DNA of 64,000 bases from Carpediemonas membranifera (taxonomy: Eukaryota; Fornicata), in the NCBI GenBank assembly GCA_019828565.1, contig JAHDYR010000005.1, positions 1,240,001-1,304,000 on the forward strand. Direction: 5' to 3'. The position numbers were made by a program, and so were the translations under genes. How positions within the stretch are numbered: the first letter of the stretch is position 1; each line of letters opens with the position of its first letter. The notes under the pieces are model-generated. The model was given only the letters and a program-made list of their open reading frames with translations, ran no database searches and was not told the origin of the DNA. Of this stretch, positions 1 through 9,717 are shown one piece after another.

Positions 1-186
1 CGCAAGTCAACCATGCTGCGCGTCGCGCCCGACGCCCTGACCAACGCAACCCAGATGCTCGAGCCTGGCTCAGTCGAAGCCGACGGCATCGTCCGCTTCC
101 AGGCCTGTGGTACCCAAACAATTGAGAGAGTGAAATTTAGAAGCAGGTTTGAGATCATTGACCAAATAAGACTGATCATTAAATGA
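1..186 (+). CDS. Possible 3' end of a gene cut by the window edge
   Basis: Frame 1 is open from the first base to a TGA at 184-186 (61 codons). The first 40 codons are GC-rich with strong third-position bias, as in the other coding regions here, but composition turns AT-rich after about position 115, so the genuine coding part may stop there and read into unrelated sequence. No family is recognised. It could equally be a retroelement remnant. Positions 187-497 hold nothing I can support. Confidence 0.25.
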   Translation, partial: RKSTMLRVAPDALTNATQMLEPGSVEADGIVRFQACGTQTIERVKFRSRFEIIDQIRLIIK

Positions 187-497
187 GGTCGTCATGACAC
201 TTCCCCCCATGATCCCAAACCGTCCACAAGCTCAAACGTGCCTCCCAACCGTCAGCAAAAATTCCAACGGTTCAAGTCCGGCGAAATGCAAAACCCGCCA
301 GACCGACTCCAGTGAAGTCAAAAACGCAATTGAGCACAATAGTCTGAAGAACGCTGTTCTAAACGAACAAATAGCGCACAGAATGGTGTAGAACATAAGA
401 AATAACCAATATCAGTAACTAGATTCCAACGTTCTGCTCTTCCCCCCCTAGGCTGCGGTCACCAACTGGGCAAAACCCCAAAATGAGCCGTTGGTTA

Positions 498-2557
498 TTA
501 GCGCTGCCTATAGGAAGCTAATTTCCTTTGACCTCGGAGTTTTCTGCGCAAACTCGGTTTGTCTGCGAGGTACTCCTCAAACGCCCTAAGTTCATCAAGG
601 TCGGCGTTGAAGCGTTCCCATGTCGCCTCTTCCTCGAGGTACCCCTCCCACAGCACATGTAGGTGAAGGACGCCGTCCTCAAATTTGTGAGAGTCGATCG
701 CTTCTACGACATATTCGTCAACTCTCTGGGCCGCGAGCCGTGTCAACTCAGCCCTTGTCGCGTCAGACTCAAAATGTCTTAGACGCTCGGCATGGACCTT
801 AGCCACTACGCCTGTCGTCAGGTTCTCCACGTAGTAAACGTTCGGCGACTCTGCGGGTCCCTGGCACCACATTGGCCCAGCCAGCTTCGTGCGGCGGCCG
901 ACAGTGGTCGTTACCAGCACTGGCTTGTTCGATAGGGCCACGTGTGATGCTTCTGATGGTGTTTGTTGTTGCAGCGCCTGGTCTTGGATGACTCTCTGTA
1001 GTTCCAGGCTGCGCTTGAAGGCCTCAAATGGCATCTTGCTCTCATTGCTCATGATCTCTTCTGGTCTTACGACCACGTCTTGGTTATAAAGCAAATTCAG
1101 TGGCGATAGGCCTGTCCTGGCCACAGATGTTGAATTAATGATGTACTGAGCCAAAGGTAGTAGCCGCGTCCATCTAAACTCCTGCAGATCGAGCATTAGC
1201 GTCTCTAGATGCCTCTTAACCTCGGCGTTGACCCTCTCAACTATTCCTTGAGAACCCGGGCGGTAAGGCGTGCCGACGTGATGTTGCGACCCGAGCCTTT
1301 CCATTAGAGCGTCAATCAGCTTATTTCTATACTGGCTGCCCCCGTCGCTGTGAATCACCCGGGGAATTCCGTAGTGACCCACCCAGGCCAAAATTGCCCC
1401 TGCCGCGGCATCTGCGTCCGTCGAACGCGTGGGGACCAGCATAGTTAGCTTCGAGTACGTGTCAATTAACACGCACACGTACCGCAGACCCTCGCTCTCC
1501 GCGATGGGTCCGATCGTGTCTACCTGCACGACATCAAACGGCAGGCGACCTGCCGTACGGTGGCGCAAGTGTTGGACGGGCTTGGCCGTCTTGCGCGTGA
1601 CCTGGCACACAGGACACGACTGGACAAACTCCTCTGCGTCCTTATACATGCCCCTCCACCTCCTACCGAGCGATATAAGCTTGTTCACCGTCGCTCTCGC
1701 TCCGAGATGGCCGTGTATGCCTCCGTGAACCTCGGAGATCCACGTGGCGTGATCATCTGCCTCGACTGTTGCACCGCATAGGCGAGATAGCGCGTCGGCA
1801 GCACCGTTCGCTTGACCAGGCACGTGTACGACGGAATAGTCGAACCTTTCCAGTGCCATGCGCCATCTAGTTACCTTAGCGTTCGTGCTTGTCGCGATAT
1901 ACAGCAAATTCCGGTGGTCCGTTCTCACAGTAAACGGCCTGCCTACTAGGAACCGCTCGGCCTTGATCATAGCGTAATAAATGCCGAAGCCTTCCTTTTC
2001 ATAGGTGCTCCACCTTCTTTGAACATCCGATAGTGTCTTGGAATAGAAAGCAATCGGACGCTCCTCCCCGTCTTCGATCTGTAACAAAACTGCCCCGACA
2101 GCGTAGTCACTCGCGTCGGTTTGTAGGATTAATTGGCAGCCACGCTTGGGGTGACTTAACATGTTGTTCTGAGATAGGGTCGCTTTGATGTCGACTAGGG
2201 CATCTTGTTGGGCCTTCTCCCAACGGAACTCTTCCTTGGCTCTCGTCAGAGCCAGGACTGGCTCCATCATATTGCCGTAGTTCGGAATCATATGGCTAAA
2301 ATAGTTCGTGAACCCGAGTAAGGTTCTGACTCCGGCAACATCTCTCGGGCTGGTTAGGCGGTCGATGCCTTCTAGGCGGTCAGGCGCGATTCGCTTGCCG
2401 TCGCCATTCACAAGCCAGCCCAAGTATTCTATTTCTGTCAGTCCGAACTCAGACTTGGACAGATTCAGCTTCAACTTGGCCAGTTGAGCTTTCTCAAGAC
2501 ATAGTCCAGATTGTCGAGGTACTCTCTCTGGTTCTCTCCGAATATTACTATGTCGTC
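498..2557 (-). pseudogene. pol: Ty3/gypsy retrotransposon G1, 3' part of pol (RT end, RNase H, integrase, chromodomain)
   Basis: Read on the minus strand, the part next to 2557 starts inside the reverse transcriptase active site (DDIVIFG). A one-base frameshift near 2490 leads into a 658-codon frame. That frame holds the RT thumb (EYLGWLVN), RNase H (TDASDYAVGAVL, TDHRNLLY, AADALSR), an integrase with CPVCQ zinc residues and a catalytic core (VDTIGP, HSDGGSQY, VERVNAEVK), and a C-terminal chromodomain (LHVLWEGYLEEEATWERF). The order RT-RNase H-integrase-chromodomain is that of chromoviruses. The N-terminal half is missing because TIR element A begins exactly at 2558. No LTR is visible in 1-497. 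The family assignment is firm; whether it is active is not decidable, but as assembled it is broken. Confidence 0.9.
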
Positions 2558-2632
2558 CATACTGTCAACATCCCTAGATTATCTTTGCTAAACCCTAGAT
2601 TATCTTCGACCTCAAAAAGCTAGATAATCTAC
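2558..2632 (+). repeat. Left terminal inverted repeat of element A
   Basis: It starts CATACTGTCAAC and then carries repeated copies of CTAGATTATC in direct and inverted orientation. It is the reverse complement of 22363-22437 except for two bases, one of them in the fourth position (A here, G at the right end). It interrupts a gypsy pol frame just before the DD of the RT active site. Confidence 0.9.
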
Positions 2633-2634
2633 GG

Positions 2635-3470
2635 TTGCAAGAAAAAATGAACTCGACGATGAGCCGGAGCTGGATCTTCAAAGTGGTATGGTAGTACTTG
2701 GCTATACCTAAGCAATACGCATGCGCAGTATCAAACTTTAAATCCTGCTAGAAAAAAGTAACATAGGGACAAATTGGAATTGAGAGTTGAGACTCAAAAA
2801 ACGGGCAGGGGGGAGGAAATGGTCCATAAGTACGCCTTATGGGTCGCTTCCTCCCCTCTGCCCCTTTTTTTATCGCAAAATCGATTTGCCGGATTTGACA
2901 CATGTTTGATGTGATCAAAATGGATTTGATAGACATGGGTCCAGATCATGCAGTTGGCCATCCTGAAGCGCTAGGGCGGTCTGCAGACCGCAGCAATGCC
3001 TCTGCTGAATGCCCTTCGCCTGACGGACAGGACGCGCGTTGACTCTAAAGGACTGCATGTTTCGGCATTAAAAGAAGGTGTGGAATACAACGGAGTCATC
3101 GCCGAACCGCTCCGACCAAGTCGGTTATTAGGACATCGCGTTCAGACGCCCTCTGCAATTACCAAGTCAATAGATGGGAGTCGACCTGATCAGCACGTCA
3201 TTCGGGGTCTCAGGTGACCCTATAGCTGAGCTTGGCTGGGCTCTGCTGCGGCCATGGGCCGCTAGCGCGCTGCTTGGCTCTTTTTCTCCTCGTAAGGCGG
3301 CCGTAGAGGTCTGATCTGAGCCTCGTTATAATAGTCTGCCCGAGTAGAGGCCAGCCATACCATAAATGCCCCCCATTCCCCCCTCCCGGTCGCTCATACC
3401 TCCAAAATGGCCTATATTCCCTGTAGGAAGCTTAATAAGGGCGGATTTCCCATAAGTCGTGGCATAGAGG
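2635..3470. repeat. Subterminal repeat S1 of elements A and B, with long hairpin
   Basis: This stretch is nearly identical to the reverse complement of 44403-45238, next to the right TIR of element B, although the outermost TIRs of A and B differ. It contains a long imperfect hairpin at 2796-2871 (purine-rich arm with GGGCAGGGGGGAGG, pyrimidine-rich partner, T run at the end). A 73-codon plus-strand frame at 2996-3217 is kept in both copies but shows no other sign of coding. No gene is supported here. It may be a transposase or regulatory region on the transposase-distal side. Confidence 0.85.
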
Positions 3471-3499
3471 TGTAAACATATCCATTGACTCTGAATCTT

Positions 3500-4429
3500 T
3501 TATTTCTCCATCTGCGAGTTAAGCCAGGCCACTGCCTTTCCCGTCAAATATACCTTACGTGTGTCGTGCGCCTTCTTTGTTGCTCTTGCGGCTGAAGCAT
3601 CAACAGTGGCCTGCTTCAACAAATCTCGGCAGCTAGACTTCGGCGTCTTGGTGCCACGCCGCGTGCAGGCCCACTCTCTATCGTCCACGGACTCACCACA
3701 CACAACGCATGACCCTGCGAATACGGTCGGTGGCTTCTCCTTCAGCTTCTGTCGAAGCAGATCGCACATCGCGGTCTTGACGACGCGTCGAGACAATTCA
3801 TGCGTGCGCAGGGTACTAACAGGCTCAACCAACAGCTCTGTCTGAGTAGACGCCTCCTCTAGGTCTCGCACAGTCTGAGTCTCTGCATGCTCACCCTGTG
3901 GCGAAAACTGCTGGCATTTTCCCACCATCCTCGGCTTATCAGGATCAGGACCCAGCGCAGTCATGTAAACAGGTACCTCAACCCGCTTCTCGACTATCCT
4001 GACAGGCTGGGAGTCCCTGCGGGAAGGGGCTTGCGGGTGAACTCGCGTCCTGGTCGGCCCCCCGTTCGCCTCGTTGTGCAGAGCCTCCATGAAGGCATTG
4101 AAGCCGTCATCACGGCCCACCTTCTGCGTCACAAACGACATGACGCATGTGACCGACATCTCAAAGGATGCAAAATCGGCAGCACTGGAAACATCGCGAT
4201 TGTGGCAGATTGAGTTTCGAGCTGCCAACAGCTCGCGTATATGTCTCTTATCAGCGTGGTGAAGATCAGGAACACGATGTAGGATCGCTTGCAAAAGCAT
4301 AGCCGGATCCATCTCGCCACCGTCACCACGGTACCTCGCGATGTACTCCTGCAGCTTCGGAATCATCCTCAGTAGCGCTTCAAACATCATGCTGGCGTAT
4401 CCTGCTGAATCCTTCACCCCAGAGCTCAT
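3500..4429 (-). CDS. HEPN-like protein with C-terminal zinc module, copy 1
   Basis: The 309-residue product starts MSSGVKDS; I chose this start because it is shared with copy 2, and an upstream extension here depends on one extra A. Residues 20-110 are helical and contain RNSICH (R71-H76), fitting the Rx4-6H motif of HEPN ribonuclease domains, in a context resembling DZIP3/Swt1-type HEPN (LLAARNSICH). The middle has AETQTV and STQTEL motifs. The C-terminus has CVVCGESVDDREWAC followed by PKSSC, a likely zinc site, then a conserved YLTGKAVAW segment. The same C-terminal module recurs in a gene of element C (56515-57252). HEPN proteins are often RNases or RNA-binding; RNase activity is inference. 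It lies directly beside S1 as the first cargo gene. Confidence 0.6.
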   Translation of the reverse strand: MSSGVKDSAGYASMMFEALLRMIPKLQEYIARYRGDGGEMDPAMLLQAILHRVPDLHHADKRHIRELLAARNSICHNRDVSSAADFASFEMSVTCVMSFVTQKVGRDDGFNAFMEALHNEANGGPTRTRVHPQAPSRRDSQPVRIVEKRVEVPVYMTALGPDPDKPRMVGKCQQFSPQGEHAETQTVRDLEEASTQTELLVEPVSTLRTHELSRRVVKTAMCDLLRQKLKEKPPTVFAGSCVVCGESVDDREWACTRRGTKTPKSSCRDLLKQATVDASAARATKKAHDTRKVYLTGKAVAWLNSQMEK

Positions 4430-4550
4430 ATCGGTTTCTTCAGAACGAAATTCTAAAAGAAATGTTCGGTGGTAAGTGAGATCACTGCGCATCTAGAGAC
4501 AGCAGAAACGTAACCTACAGCCCATATTGATGTGGGCTGGTCTTATCCGG

Positions 4551-4700
4551 ATGTCCAAGGACCTTGATTCGCTCTGGGGTAGTCCCCCCATGACCGTCAG
4601 GCACGCGAACCGCATCCTGCACGAAGCGGGGATGCAGAGTCTGAAAAGACCCATCTCTCTGTCCGATCTGGATACCCCTGACGATAGATGGAATGAATGA
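4551..4700 (+). CDS. Small 49-residue ORF between HEPN copies, unit 1
   Basis: An ATG-initiated frame on the strand opposite the HEPN genes, repeated unchanged in unit 2 (about 5783-5932). It contains MTVRHANRILHEAG and ends TPDDRWNE. The middle vaguely resembles the helix-turn-helix start of Tc1/mariner transposases (TVRxILHEAG). That could be a remnant or chance. There is no second line of evidence for expression. Confidence 0.25.
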   Translation: MSKDLDSLWGSPPMTVRHANRILHEAGMQSLKRPISLSDLDTPDDRWNE

Positions 4701-4732
4701 AGCTGTAAACATATCCATTGACTCTGAATCTT

Positions 4733-5662
4733 TTATTTCTCCATCTGCGAGTTAAGCCAGGCCACTGCCTTTCCCGTCAGATATACCTTACGTGTGTCGT
4801 GCACCTTCTTTGTTGCTCTTGCGGCTGAAGCATCAACAGTGGCCTGCTTCAACAAATCTCGGCAGCTAGACTTCGGCGTCTTGGTGCCACGCCGCGTGCA
4901 GGCCCACTCTCTATCGTCCACGGACTCACCACACACAACGCATGACCCTGCGAATACGGTCGGTGGCTTCTCCTTCAGCTTCTGTCGAAGCAGATCGCAC
5001 ATCGCGGTCTTGACGACGCGTCGAGACAATTCATGCGTGCGCAGGGTACTAACAGGCTCAACCAACAGCTCTGTCTGAGTAGACGCCTCCTCTAGGTCTC
5101 GCACAGTCTGAGTCTCTGCATGCTCACCCTGTGGCGAAAACTGCTGGCATTTTCCCACCATCCTCGGCTTATCAGGATCAGGACCCAGCGCAGTCATGTA
5201 AACAGGTACCTCAACCCGCTTCTCGACTATCCTGACAGGCTGGGAGTCCCTGCGGGAAGGGGCTTGCGGGTGAACTCGCGTCCTGGTCGGCCCCCCGTTC
5301 GCCTCGTTGTGCAGAGCCTCCATGAAGGCATTGAAGCCGTCATCACGGCCCACCTTCTGCGTCACAAACGACATGACGCATGTGACCGACATCTCAAAGG
5401 ATGCAAAATCGGCAGCACTGGAAACATCGCGATTGTGGCAGATTGAGTTTCGAGCTGCCAACAGCTCGCGTATATGTCTCTTATCAGCGTGGTGAAGATC
5501 AGGAACACGATGTAGGATCGCTTGCAAAAGCATAGCCGGATCCATCTCGCCACCGTCACCACGGTACCTCGCGATGTACTCCTGCAGCTTCGGAATCATC
5601 CTCAGTAGCGCTTCAAACATCATGCTGGCGTATCCTGCTGAATCCTTCACCCCAGAGCTCAT
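4733..5662 (-). CDS. HEPN-like protein with C-terminal zinc module, copy 2
   Basis: A 309-residue product almost identical to copy 1 (one visible change, A to V, in ATKKVHDT near the C-terminus). It carries the same RNSICH at residues 71-76 and the CxxCG zinc module. In copy 2 the frame opens at MSSGVKDS, which supports that start for copy 1 as well. It is separated from copy 1 by about 300 bp carrying a small plus-strand ORF. Confidence 0.6.
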   Translation of the reverse strand: MSSGVKDSAGYASMMFEALLRMIPKLQEYIARYRGDGGEMDPAMLLQAILHRVPDLHHADKRHIRELLAARNSICHNRDVSSAADFASFEMSVTCVMSFVTQKVGRDDGFNAFMEALHNEANGGPTRTRVHPQAPSRRDSQPVRIVEKRVEVPVYMTALGPDPDKPRMVGKCQQFSPQGEHAETQTVRDLEEASTQTELLVEPVSTLRTHELSRRVVKTAMCDLLRQKLKEKPPTVFAGSCVVCGESVDDREWACTRRGTKTPKSSCRDLLKQATVDASAARATKKVHDTRKVYLTGKAVAWLNSQMEK

Positions 5663-5964
5663 ATCGGTTTCTTCAGAACGAAATTCTAAAGAAATGTTCG
5701 GTGGTAAGTGAGATCACTGCGCATCTAGAGACAGCAGAAACGTAACCTACAGCCCATATTGATGTGGGCTGGTCTTATCCGGATGTCCAAGGACCTTGAT
5801 TCGCTCTGGGGTAGTCCCCCCATGACCGTCAGGCACGCGAACCGCATCCTGCACGAAGCGGGGATGCAGAGTCTGAAAAGACCCATCTCTCTGTCCGATC
5901 TGGATACCCCTGACGATAGATGGAATGAATGAAGCTGTAAACATATCCATTGACTCTGAATCTT

Positions 5965-6177
5965 TTATTTCTCCATCTGCGAGTTAAGCCAGGCCACTGC
6001 CTTTCCCGTCAGATATACCTTACGTGTGTCGTGCACCTTCTTTGTTGCTCTTGCGGCTGAAGCATCAACAGTGGCCTGCTTCAACAAATCTCGGCAGCTA
6101 GACTTCGGCGTCTTGGTGCCACGCCGCGTGCAGGCCCACTCTCTATCGTCCACGGACCCACCGCACACGGCATTCAT
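5965..6177 (-). pseudogene. HEPN-like gene, copy 3 (C-terminal fragment only)
   Basis: Only the last 65 or so codons survive: the CGGSVDDREWAC part of the zinc module, the CRDLLKQ segment and YLTGKAVAWLNS. The homology ends near 6172, where the sequence turns into unrelated DNA leading to the next gene. The HEPN domain itself is absent. Confidence 0.85.
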
Positions 6178-6205
6178 GATTCCAAGGTCTAATTATTTAC
6201 TCGAT

Positions 6206-7738
6206 TTATTCCGGCACCTCGTTGAGCAGGAAATAGTGCACTTTCAGGCGAGCATATCTCACTCTAGACACGCTGCACTTGACCACCTTAGCCACGCCAT
6301 CGCAGTCACCCACAACATCATACCACTGCCCTTCTGTGTCGCATAATGCGTACACACGCTCATATGTCTGATAGACAGCTGTTGCCTCAAAGGGCATATC
6401 TAGCGTACAATCGTCCTCGCAAATATGGGTGCAACCAGGAGACACCCAAATCAGCCGCCAGGGGAAAAAACAACACCGCCTTTACATTCAAAGGGAATGC
6501 AATCGGCGTTGCTGTGAGGCATTTCTCGCGCTGCTGGTATTCAGGCAGTAGGCCAGACTGGGCGATATGTTGGGGAACCACACCGGCGAACAGGAGTTGA
6601 CTGCCGCTGAGGAAGACGTTGCAGCGACAGTCTGCCATGAGCTGGTCGACCCTGAACGGCAGCTTTTCGAAGCCCCGTATACATCTATCGCGTCCAAGTC
6701 CCAGCTTATAGTGGCGGTTGAAATCGCTGATTACCTGCTGATCGCCCGCGGAGAGGATAACTGTCCCCCCTCCATACATGATCCGATCAGGGATGAAGCC
6801 AGTGGGCACAGCGACTGGGTGGAAGACGTATCTTCTCAGATCGTCATGAACTGTGAAGCATGCACCGTTTCCAGCCATGACAGTACCGACTGGGGTGAGG
6901 ATGAACCTGCGACAAGCCTGCTCCGACACATCGATCACCATCCTGTTCTTCTCCCAGGGGGGCAGACTGGCCTCGAGCTCGGCGATATTAGGGCAGCTGG
7001 TGAAGGTGAGGCGGGTCGCATTCCAGTGCCAGTCCAAGCTCCATGCCCACAGACCCTTAGGTGTCCTGGTAAGATGGCTGAAATTGCAACTGTAGACCTC
7101 GAGGGCCCTGGGCATCCTGGCTCTAATGAAGATGGCGAGGTTGTCTGGACGAAGCATGAATAGACGGCCCATGTACATGCGGTGATGGTAGTGTGTGTTG
7201 CCATTTGAGAATTGGTAGTACTCGCCGTCCTTCTCGGCGACGTTCAGTGTGAAGAAGAACTTGCGGCAGAGGAACCAGAGACACTTGCCCTCGGGGGGCG
7301 AGAGCATTTCGGATGAGGTCCTGGAGGTCTGGGTTGGCCCCTCCACCCATAAGACACGCCCACACCGCGCCCTGGTTCAGTGTGTGCATGGCTGCCGGGA
7401 GCTCATCGCCAGGCGAGAGCTCGACGTTCATGGACAGCGGGGGTCCGTCTGCGAGGATCGAGCGGGCGTGATCTAGGAGGACTTGTGCGGTTGGTTCAAG
7501 CGGGGGGGATCTTGGAGAGCGTGGCGAGGAGGGATTCGAGAGAAGGGGCGCTCGCTGGTGCAGTAGTGCTCTCTGCGTTGTGGAACGAGGGCATCTCCTC
7601 GCCAAAATGCCTGGTGTAGGCGCATTGGAGCAAGGATGGTACGTCCCCGGAGATACGGGCTGCTACAACTAGCGAGGCGCGGAATACGGAGATAAGGGCT
7701 TCTTTGATGGCTGATGGGGAGGAACTAGCACTGCTCAT
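6206..7738 (-). CDS. Unidentified protein of about 510 residues, frame broken at three homopolymers
   Basis: Three or four minus-strand frames join end to end: 7738-7500 (start MSSASSSPSAI), about 7490-7300, about 7300-6470 and about 6460-6206 (ending FLLNEVPE). Each switch falls at a homopolymer: a G run near 7503, a G run near 7297 and an A run near 6467. The codons in the joined path keep the same bias, so sequencing error is more likely than decay. The central part (GEYYQFSNGNTHYHH, FTVHDDLRRYVFHPV) looks like a beta-rich globular domain. I recognise no family and see no signal peptide or membrane segment. Confidence 0.55.
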
Positions 7739-8122
7739 CGATTCCAGCGCTCAGTTCGGTGGCGACTTGTTCTCGTTCTTAAACTGCTCAATGAGAAAGG
7801 ATGACAGCAGAAACGACGTCCTGGAGGACGTCCTGGTGTTAAGGAGGGGGGTGTTCTTGAGCACGTGATAGTGGACGGCCTTGTTGGTGGGCGCGGCCCA
7901 TGAGAAGCACCAGCGCAAGTAAAGCATTTTGCAATATATTACTTGCGTTTGCGCTGTCGTTCTCCGGGCGCACTTCCCCGGCCGCTCTTTGACACGGACA
8001 TTGCCGTGGGGCCTCCTCCCTCGTAGCTGTTTCCTCCCCGGGTTCTGTAAATGGTGTGTTTTGATTCATCTGTCCCTTTGTTTGTCTCGGCGTTGAACTT
8101 TGAAAGCAATAAATGGCTACGA
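7739..8122. other. Intergenic region with hairpin sequence
   Basis: No gene is supported; a 100-codon minus frame at 7839-8141 looks like chance. Around 7893-7975 lies an inverted repeat with ACCAGCGCAAGTAA and TTACTTGCG arms. It matches a better preserved hairpin at 50157-50236 in element C, so this is a repeat family carried by both elements, perhaps a small MITE or a 3' processing signal. Confidence 0.5.
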
Positions 8123-8362
8123 TCAAGATATTATTGTCCAATGAGGCTCTTTACATCGCCTTCTAGCTCGATATTGATGTTGTTAGTGATTTTCTAGAGT
8201 ACAGCACCAGTTTCGGTAATAGGGGGACAGACGAGCGCAAACAACTACATGGCTCCGAACTACACGCGTCTTGGCGTTGATATTGGTTATTAAATGGACT
8301 GTTCGTAACATATTGAGGGATTTCGTCACTGTACTCGAATGCACAAGTGTGCAGTTTATGCA
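8123..8362. repeat. Intergenic repeat R1, copy 1
   Basis: About 240 bp shared with 11405-11640 and, in reverse orientation, with 17094-17283. It begins near ATTGTCCAATGAGGC and ends GTGTGCAGTTTATGC, after which the copies diverge. All three copies lie beside gene 3' ends inside element A. A 71-codon minus frame is preserved but is not convincing as a gene. It may be a small non-autonomous element or a shared terminator region. Confidence 0.8.
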
Positions 8363-8442
8363 TCTGCCGGAATCTCATTTAAGGGAGATAACAGCGTCCT
8401 AAACAACAGGGATCTGTCAGTCATTATCAAACTTTACTTCTC

Positions 8443-9648
8443 TCACTCAGCCTCGTTGTCCCGCTTCTCCGGAGTAACCAATTGAGCCTTCCTTGTGCCG
8501 GGACGGGTGACACCAAAGACTCGGAAGAGTAAGTCGCTCGTCTGCTCCAAACCCTGGCTTTCCTCAAGCCTCAGAATGTTGTGCCGGATCTTATCTCGGT
8601 CCTGGTCTTGAAGATGCCCGAGCTCAGCGTTCAGCCTGTTATCAAAGGCTTGGCTGAAGATGAGCACGGAATGGAAGCCAGGGTTAGGGGCACAGCTTGG
8701 TGACTGGCGAGCTCGCGGAACTCCTTTGGCCAGAGAATGGCGTACTTGATCATTTTGGCGTACTTACGCCGCACATTGTGGGTCTTGATGGAACTCATCT
8801 CGTGGATGCGCTTGTAGATGCCATCACAGTAGGTGTTCTTGCCAACGCGCCCAGCCAGTACATCGGCACGTAAACGTTCGGCTGCGGCGTCAAGACGGGC
8901 GACCCTACCCTCATCGTCGACGGGCATCGCTCCACGCTTCCCTGCGATCGTGTACAGCTCCAGCTGCCAAGCAATCATGATCCGCAGCATCATCTCGCGT
9001 GTTGCACCAGACGTCATTGTCTCTAGCATGAGTTCCAGGCGGTGTTCATCCATGTAGCCAGACTGAATGACAGTAAGCGTCGTCATAGCACTGGATACTG
9101 GCGCGATAATGCCGCCATACCAAGGCTCCTCCTTGAGCACCGCGGTAACATCGAATGTCTCAAGGGTGAGATCAATCTTGGGCTTCTTCTTCTTGTCCTT
9201 CTTGCTCGCCGAAGGCTGCCCCTCACCCTCACCTGATGCTTCTTCGCCAGCCTTGCCCACACCCTCGGCCGATGCCTGTCCCTCCCTGGTGATAGAACCA
9301 TCTACTTGGCAGCTCCGACGTGCGAAGCGCCTCGTAGACGGGATTGCTGCTTCTTGTACGTTCTCTGCAGCCACCACAACATCGCTTGTGCTCTCAAGAG
9401 GCTTTTTGCTTGCGCTCTGTCAGCATCTCGACGACGTTCTCGTGAACACGGTGCTTCAGAACATCAACAACGCCTTCAGTGCGATACTTAGGCTCAATGC
9501 TGAAGTAACAAATCAATGCATGCACGATCTGGCGCTTTGATCCTTCCATCTCTTCGTCTCTTTCGTTCATTCGGAAACCGTTAAATAAACCATGGAATGG
9601 GTGGAACATGCGAGTGATCCAGACCTCAAGCGTGTCTACACACGGCAT
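8443..9648 (-). CDS. Unidentified protein of about 400 residues, two frameshifts
   Basis: The gene starts at MPCVDTLEVW (9648), shifts frame near 9400 at a T run, continues through a basic linker (KKDKKKKPKID) and a helical domain (YGGIIAPVSS, REMMLRIMIAWQLELY, YCDGIYKRIHEMSS), shifts again near 8690 and ends at ...EKRDNEAE (8443). The three frames abut with no gap and keep the same codon bias. No family is recognised. It is mainly alpha-helical and charged and would be a plausible structural or nucleic-acid-binding protein, but that is a guess. Downstream lies repeat R1; upstream is the divergent SET gene. Confidence 0.5.
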
Positions 9649-9717
9649 CTTGCTTCATAAATGACTGTTTATTGCCCAAATTTTGTGTTGCGGCGTGACC
9701 GAATCGAACGAGAACAT

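Larger units (their letters stand above)
3471..6172. repeat. Tandem duplication, 1.23-kb unit (2.2 copies)
   Basis: Units start at 3471, 4704 and 5936, each with TGTAAACATATCCATTG. Units 1 and 2 are almost identical over 1232-1233 bp and differ mainly by single bases. Unit 3 stops matching around 6172. Each full unit contains one HEPN-like gene (-) and a 49-codon plus-strand frame. Near-identity points to a recent duplication or active homogenisation. Confidence 0.95.

Noticed and set aside
194-391. 65-codon plus-strand frame near the left edge
   Set aside because: No homology, AT-rich composition and no conserved neighbour.
2996-3217. 73-codon frame in repeat S1, present also at 44656-44877
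   Set aside because: Conservation is explained by the near-identical repeat; the codon pattern is not gene-like and no start context or relatives are seen.
8163-8378. 71-codon frame in repeat R1, repeated at 11442-11684 and 17100-17306
   Set aside because: The repeat is conserved on both strands and the frame start differs between copies; more likely non-coding.
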